A stretch of DNA of 64,000 bases from Armillaria gallica (taxonomy: Eukaryota > Basidiomycota > Agaricomycetes > Agaricales > Physalacriaceae). The notes beneath the pieces are model-generated. The model was not told where the DNA came from, ran no database searches, and saw only the letters and a program-made list of their open reading frames with translations. Below, piece after piece: positions 58,959 through 64,000 of this stretch. The translations under genes were made by a program, and so were the position numbers. The stretch spans positions 1 through 64,000 of the forward strand of contig JBANDB010000014.1 in assembly GCA_037576215.1 (NCBI GenBank), read 5' to 3'. The stretch's first letter is position 1, and each line of letters starts with the position of its first letter.

Positions 58959-59619
58959 GGAGGGTGGAGACTGCAAGGAGATAGATGCCGTTTCATTATG
59001 ACAACGCCATGCTGCCCAACGACAGCCATCAACGCGCTCGTCGCTTGGGAAAATCAGAGGCTGCACCGAGAAAGCTGGAGATTTTATTTACCGACGTGTT
59101 CCCTGTGGTGGATCCTGGCTAGGACCGTGCATGTGCAGAAATCTATGTAAACTAATAACTACATGTATGTAATCCTTAGAGTTGCTCTTCGGCTGCGATA
59201 ACGTGATACAAGATGTATCCTAAAATATATCTGCTGATGAGAACCGGCCAAGAATTGCAGGTGTCACACCACAGGCGAGTGTATTGTAGTCGGTAAAAAA
59301 TGGACGCCTTGAAAGGCTTGTGTTAGTGATCCCTTTCTCGGTCCTGAAAAAGCCGTCAGTAAAACAGTATGTAAAACTTTTTCCCCCATGGAGCATTGGA
59401 CTTACAAAGGTACCTTCTCGTTTTTTAACGCAAAACAAGAACGTAAGGCTGAATTCGAAACCTTTTGAGGTCCCATTTTAGGCTACAAACAATACACCAG
59501 CCTCAGCAATGTATACAAAACCTGACAAGAACAGAACACTGAAGTCAATAATCTGGCTTCTGAAAGGACATAAAACATACCAACGCCACGGGACCACAGT
59601 ATAACGTTGAAGGGACCGT
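58959..59619. other. 660 bp without a gene
   Basis: Promoter side of DPB4 and 3' flank of the APC15-like gene. Only short shadow ORFs are present. Confidence 0.4.
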
Positions 59620-60208
59620 CTATTCCTCCGGCGTATCGGAGACCAAGAAATCTTCAGCATCCGAGGACTCTTCAGGCTCCTCGTCCATATCCTGCAAGCT
59701 AGCGTCCATATCCTGCATACTAGCATCCATGTCCACCGAGTTGTCCTCTTCTTCCTCGTCCTCCTCTTCTATCACGGATGGCGGGCCATCAGAATGCATA
59801 GAGTCCTCTTCACCATCTTCTGCCTCATCGAGCTACGCATTCTATTCAGAAGACGAACCGACGATGAGGAAAGTATGCGTACCTCTCGTTTCTCCTCCTG
59901 CTGCGTCTTGACGCGACCAATGGGTACGATGGTCCCGAAACCTCGATTACGAATGTTGTTGTCCTGCCACAGAGTCAGAAAGAAATACGCTGTCAGCTAG
60001 AAAGGGGACACACCAATTCCTCTAGCTCGTGTTCTTCCTCGCTCAGCTCGTCCATCTCGCGTTGCAGGTCGCGATAATCGTTCATACGTCCGTAGATAGC
60101 CTCATAGCCGACGTTCCGCAGCTGCATAGGCCGGATCCTAGGCACTGGAGGGAGCAGGTGCGGGAACCTGGGATCCCGGGGAAGAACCGTAGGCGTCGCT
60201 ACCGACAT
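59620..60208 (-). CDS. APC15-like anaphase-promoting complex subunit
   Basis: ATG 60208 (MSVATPTVLPRDPRFPHLLP), then QLRNVGYEAIYGRMNDYRDL, QREMDELSEEEHELEEL, and after an intron DNNIRNRGFGTIVPIGRVKT with QQEEKRE. Another intron leads to a very acidic tail (IEEEDEEEEDNSVDMDASMQ and DMDEEPEESSDAEDFLVSD), with the stop at 59620-59622. A helical Glu-rich segment, then DNN with G-IVPIG, then an Asp/Glu-rich tail is the Apc15/Mnd2 layout. Apc15 promotes turnover of the mitotic checkpoint complex on the APC/C ubiquitin ligase. The match rests on a short motif and composition, so the family call is moderate. Confidence 0.65.
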
Positions 60209-60349
60209 TTTAGCTGACCATGGCCGTCAAGAAGCAAATGTGTTGATTAGTGAGCACAGAGTATATTTCCCGATATGGGCAAAGGTTCCAGTGAGCCATC
60301 ACAAATACAAAACTGCTAACACCGCTAGCTTAAGCGTTCACATAATATT

Positions 60350-60373
60350 GTCCCCTTCGGGGTGACATACGAA

Positions 60374-60404
<31 letters not shown>

Positions 60405-60469
60405 GGCCCCTGCACAAGGATGACACGCTTTCCCGGAGTGGTAGATCTACGGATCTCAATATTTATTTT
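60350..60469 (+). ncRNA. U6 spliceosomal snRNA
   Basis: The 5' stem-loop (gtccccttcggggtgac) is followed by the invariant core: attggaacgatacagagaag contains ACAGAGA, then attagcatggcccctg with the AGC triad and the internal stem-loop, then caaggatgacacgc. These are U6 hallmarks. The 3' part (a hairpin agatc-tacg-gatct, then caatattta) is not a form I know, and the first T4 run is at 60466-60469. I see no clear TATA box about 30 bp upstream (only ataatatt at 60343), as would be usual for a Pol III U6 gene. The end is therefore approximate, and an internal intron or decay at the 3' end cannot be excluded. Confidence 0.88.
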
Positions 60470-61207
60470 ATTCATCTCACCTTTTTTTCGTTTTTCCAAG
60501 ACCTTTCATTGTAGGTTTTTTTTCCTACTTGGTATTGAGCAATGAGGATTCCTTTTTTCAATGCATATTACGGCCATGCTAATTTTCCTTTGATTTATGT
60601 GTTATCATTTTGAATACCCATATGCCCTTTTTTCTTCCTGCAAGTATCTTCAAACCAGCCTGGTACAATCCCCGGCAGTGGACGGCAGATGCTTCCTGTC
60701 ATAATATTCACGGAGTAGCCTGTGAAGGCTTATACTATAATACGTCTCGAAGCGGTAAAGTTCAACACCGCATATCTCAAAGTATTGGAAGCCTGATCTG
60801 TCAATAATATAAAATCGTTCTGTGGGCCACGTTCTCCTTGTGGGAGGGGTATTGCTACACTTGGGACCGTCTCTGAAATCGCCATACCTGCAATCTTAGC
60901 TTCATATCCAATGACTTCCTGCCTCTACTCCTCAGTAAAGGTCTGCGAATTTTTATCTTTCGGTATCATTCATGCTGTATATGATCATGTGTCTCGTTGA
61001 GCTATGATTCGCCGTTCCCTAATAGCCGTGTACCGATACTGTTCGTAAATTATCATCAGATCCATTTTCTTAGCGAGAGCTTATTCTCAATATCTGCAAC
61101 CACCGACTTCAAACCAGAACATTTGATTCTTCAACACAATGTTCCATCATATATACTTGTAGAAGTAAAGAATGAACAAAAATGAATGTGATGAAGATAT
61201 CAGCTGC
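60470..61207. other. Intergenic, no gene
   Basis: AT-rich sequence. From about 61048 it is a repeat of 63447-63620 (3' flank of the secreted-protein genes). No other feature. Confidence 0.4.
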
Positions 61208-62568
61208 TCAAGTAACTATGCACTGGGGGAAACGGTTGTCGGTAATAACTCCCCAAGGAGCACCGCCATACTTGCCCACAATTTTAGCATAGCTCCAAGT
61301 GCTATCATCAGTCGCGGGGAGCTGGAAGCCAGTGGGAAGACTGGTGGACGCCTTCCAGGTGGTATCCGTGACATAGGAAGCCGAAGTCCCATCGTTATAC
61401 GCGACAAGGATGGTGGCAATGACACCGGCTGGACCACCAGTGTTCTCTCCATCGACTGCGAAGACATTCCGGATGGGGTCCAGCTGAGGCACGGAGTATA
61501 CTTGGGCGGTGTGGAAATCTATGCCCGACCCGAGGGACTGGCCATTGGCATAGAGAGTGTACGCGTTATCGCTGTGAAGGATTGATCAATTACCGCTAAT
61601 CAAGTGAATAGTCAAACGTCCTACACAGTGATGACAACCTTCGCGCACACCGCGCCTTTGCCGTATGGCGAAGTGACTGTCTTCCTGAACGCCCTGTGTC
61701 CAACCGGAGCGTACCCCGTTGAGTCGGTCTCGCCGGTCCAAATCCAATTGCTCTGGGTCATATCAAATGCGGGAGAAAGCGCGGTCTGGCCCCAAGGAGA
61801 TACACCGTCCTTGCCCTGCTCGACCGCCGCAATCCACGCCGAGTCGTCCAAGCTGGGGTTCGCGAATCCAGCAGGGGGAGCGGCCTTGAGGGTCTTCCAG
61901 GACGCGTCACTGACGAAAGTCTCAGTGGCGCCGTCGGCGTAGTCAACGAGGATGGTGGCAATCAGAGCAGCGGATCCGCCAGTGTTAGTGCCATTGACGG
62001 TGATGACGTTGTTGATTTCTGGGTTGAGTCCGACGGTGTATACCTGCGCGCTCGACCAGGATGCGCCTGAGCCCACCTCAGCACCGTTGACGTACAGAGT
62101 GTGGAGGTTGTCACTGGACACTATTCTCAGAACAGTCTTGGAAGTAATCGAGAAAGCCGAACATACGTAGCAATGAGGATTGTCGCGCACACCGGGCACT
62201 TGGTCTTGGTGTGAGGGATGGTCTTGCGAAAGGGACGAGAACCGGTGGGTGCATACCCACCAGCGCCACCTTCCTCTCCAGTCCAAATCCAGTTGGAGTT
62301 GGCTAGAGTAAGAGGCTGGGCTGCGGCGCGCGCTGCGAGAGACGCCTTTTCAGTAGTCGCCACCCTGGCAAGGAGACCTGAAAAGGAGGTGAGTGCGGAA
62401 TCAAGCGTCGATCACAAATAAATGCGTACTCCTCTCCGATGTGGGGAACGCAGTCGTGAGGACCGCAGAAATAACGACGGGCAAGAGCAAAAGAGCTACG
62501 GAAATAATATGAGCGGGAAGAGAAAAGAGAAGGCCAGATATGCTTTACAGCTAACCTTGGGCGAACAT
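61208..62568 (-). CDS. Secreted protein with two tandem galactose-binding-like beta-sandwich repeats
   Basis: ATG 62568 starts a 13-nt first coding exon (MFAQ). After a short intron, LLLLPVVISAVLTTAFPTSE completes a signal peptide. Repeat 1 begins LTLANSNWIWTGEEGGAGGY, then APTGSRPFRKTIPHT, TLYVNGAEVGSG and VDYADGATETFVSDASWK. Repeat 2 begins SNWIWTGETDSTGYAPVGHR, then AFRKTVTSPYGKG, YTLYANGQSLGSG, PQLDPIRNVFAVDGENTGGP and AYNDGTSASYVTDTTWKAS, with the stop at 61208. The W-I-W, FRKT, LY-NG, GG-A-LIA and SD-SWK series resembles the N-terminal galactose-binding-like domain of alpha-L-rhamnosidases and some fungal lectins. No catalytic domain follows, so carbohydrate binding in the wall or medium is the likely role (inference). 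All junctions are in phase. Confidence 0.75.
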
Positions 62569-63633
62569 TAAAGAGAGGAATATCTACCTGTCGGTGGATG
62601 GTTGGACTGTGCATTACTGCCTTGCTTTTATAGCGAAAAAAACGCTCTCGGCGTGAAAACGTAGCGGCATTCTAGCAACTCAGCAGCGTAACAAATTTCT
62701 GACAGACAGAATCGCAGAAAGAAACAAGCGGCTCGGGGAGTTTAATTCCGTGTAGATGTATCCGGGGGACTGTAGTGCGGACGCCGGCAAGCTTCTGTTG
62801 AAGAGCACCGTCGGGTAATAAAACAAACTTCCTTCCTAACAGAACAAAGGGCTGCTGACTCTATATTGAAGGATCAGATTTTGAGAAGTGACTGAGATGT
62901 AACCGATGATGGATCGATCCCACATGCTGGCAAGTGGAGCAAACACCGATATCGCAGACATCCACGATACTTCTGTGACGCAGCGCGTAGCCAAGAAACT
63001 TCATATGATAATAGATAGTAGGCGTAGGTGACTGCAGGACGACTCGGCCGTGAGTCAGGAAACCGAACATAGCATCAGTGTAGATAGATGACAATCATCA
63101 TTGGAGCCGTTAGCATCAGTGATCGCAGAAGAGTCCTAAGTAGTAAGTACTCAATTAAAATGACCGAGCACATGATAGAGATGTTACTGTATGACTTGAA
63201 GTTACCGGAACATTTCTGGTCCGCAAAAACTATATCGGAACTCATTCCGCTGTATCTCCGTCGGCAAGCTTCTCTTATACAGTACTCCAGTACGGAGGTG
63301 CCAGTTACGTCCTATATCTAGATATCCTTCAGAGACGGGAGCATCGGAGTAGTTTCTGTTATAGTTTTCAGATGGAGGACATTGTCCAGAAAATTCCTCA
63401 TTTTTTGGAGAAGAACTGAAAAACGAAACACCCAGAAGCATACTGTTCGTGAATTGTCATCAGATCCATTTTCTTAGCGAGAGCTTATTCTCAATATCTG
63501 GATTCTGCAACCACCGACTTCAAACCAGAACATTTGATTCTTCAACACAACATTCCAGCGTATATACTTGTAGAAGTAAAGAATGAACAAAAATGAATGT
63601 GATAAAGATATCCGCAAGGAGTTGCTCGAGTAA
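62569..63633. repeat. Spacer between the two secreted-protein genes
   Basis: Promoter side of the first gene, then 3' flank of the next copy. 63447-63620 matches 61048-61200 (phrase catcagatccattttcttag). Inside, a plus-strand ORF at 63088-63321 has LLYDLKLPEHFWSAKT, similar to a segment of Ty1/copia integrases, but it is too short to be sure. Confidence 0.45.
63088..63321 (+). pseudogene. Possible Ty1/copia integrase scrap
   Basis: 78 codons from ATG 63088. MIEMLLYDLKLPEHFWSAKT resembles the copia integrase phrase where a short helix leads to LP..FW.EA. No flanking LTR, gag or RT is seen, and the rest of the ORF does not match. It could be a chance resemblance. Confidence 0.25.
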
Positions 63634-64000
63634 CTACGCAGCCGGAACGGTAATAGCTCCCCAAGGCGCACTGCCATACTTGCCCACAATTGTAGCATCA
63701 CTCCAAGTGCTATCATCGGTTGCGGGGAGCTGGAAGCCAGTGGGAAGACTGGTGGACGCCTTCCAGGTGGTATCCGTGACGTAGGAAGCCGAAGTCCCAT
63801 CGTTATACGCGACCAGGATGGTGGCAATGACACCAGCCGGACCACCAGTGTTCTCTCCATCGACTGCGAAGACATTCTGGTCGGGGTCCAGCTGAGGCAC
63901 AGAGTATGCTTGGGCGGTGTTGAAGTCTGTGCCCGACCCGAGGGACTGGCCATTGGCATAGAGAGTGTACGCGTTATCGCTGTGAAGGATTGATCAATTA
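63634..64000 (-). CDS. Second secreted beta-sandwich gene, 3' part (runs off right edge)
   Basis: The minus strand reads YTLYANGQSLGSG, PQLDPDQNVFAVDGENTGGP, AYNDGTSASYVTDTTWKAST and DDSTWSDATIVGKYGSAPWG, then AITVPAA and a stop at 63634-63636. It matches repeat 2 of the gene at 61208-62568 almost base for base up to the intron at the window edge. The C-terminus is the cleaner one: the first copy has a short insertion that changes the tail to ITDNRFPQCIVT. The upstream exons lie outside the window. Confidence 0.8.

Noticed and set aside
59729..59911. Ser-rich plus-strand ORF
   Set aside because: It is the shadow of the acidic tail of the APC15-like gene (Glu/Asp codons read backwards).

Overview
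The window looks like nuclear DNA of a mushroom-forming basidiomycete (Agaricomycete). Genes are packed on both strands and cut by many GT-AG introns of about 40-65 nt. They include fungal housekeeping genes, an RNA-silencing RdRP and agaric-type F-box/LRR genes. The left edge cuts a 7TM receptor gene and the right edge cuts a secreted-protein gene, so this is an internal piece of a chromosome.

Layout. 1-698: start of a GPCR (minus). 1.0-3.1 kb: no recognisable gene. 3.1-6.6 kb: Rab6-type GTPase (minus), F-box protein (plus), frameshifted pICln-like gene (minus). 6.9-25.9 kb: a 19-kb tandem array of APC-family amino acid permeases, all minus. I count four apparently intact copies (P1, P3, P5, P8), one full-length copy with a nonsense codon (P7), two truncated copies (P2, P4) and one start-only relic. 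Relics of the 3' end of the neighbouring TAP42 gene lie between copies. 26.7-36.6 kb: TAP42 (minus), methylenetetrahydrofolate reductase (minus), RdRP (plus), leucine carboxyl methyltransferase (minus). 36.8-44.5 kb: HNH-derived orphan (minus), SNW1/Prp45 (plus), orphan ORF (plus), TRAPPC4/Trs23 (minus), glutaminyl-peptide cyclotransferase (plus), secreted orphan (minus). 44.6-52.2 kb: STT4 phosphatidylinositol 4-kinase (plus). 53.3-57.7 kb: two tandem F-box paralogues (plus), each followed by DPB4 3' sequence, complete gene only after the second. 58-60.5 kb: DPB4/POLE3 (minus), APC15-like (minus), U6 snRNA (plus). 61.2-64.0 kb: secreted protein with two beta-sandwich repeats (minus), then a second partial copy at the edge.

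Main themes. Three loci grew by tandem duplication. At two of them the unit carries the 3' end of a neighbouring essential gene as a passenger (TAP42 with the permeases, DPB4 with the F-box genes). TAP42 and LCMT1 both act on PP2A. MTHFR, between them, feeds methyl groups to the methionine/SAM pool that LCMT1 uses, so the stretch from permeases to LCMT1 could be read as an amino-acid/PP2A neighbourhood (inference). STT4 appears to use a rare AT-AC intron and an 8-nt microexon inside its kinase domain. Exon models were made by eye from frame, family motifs and splice signals; unresolved junctions are flagged.
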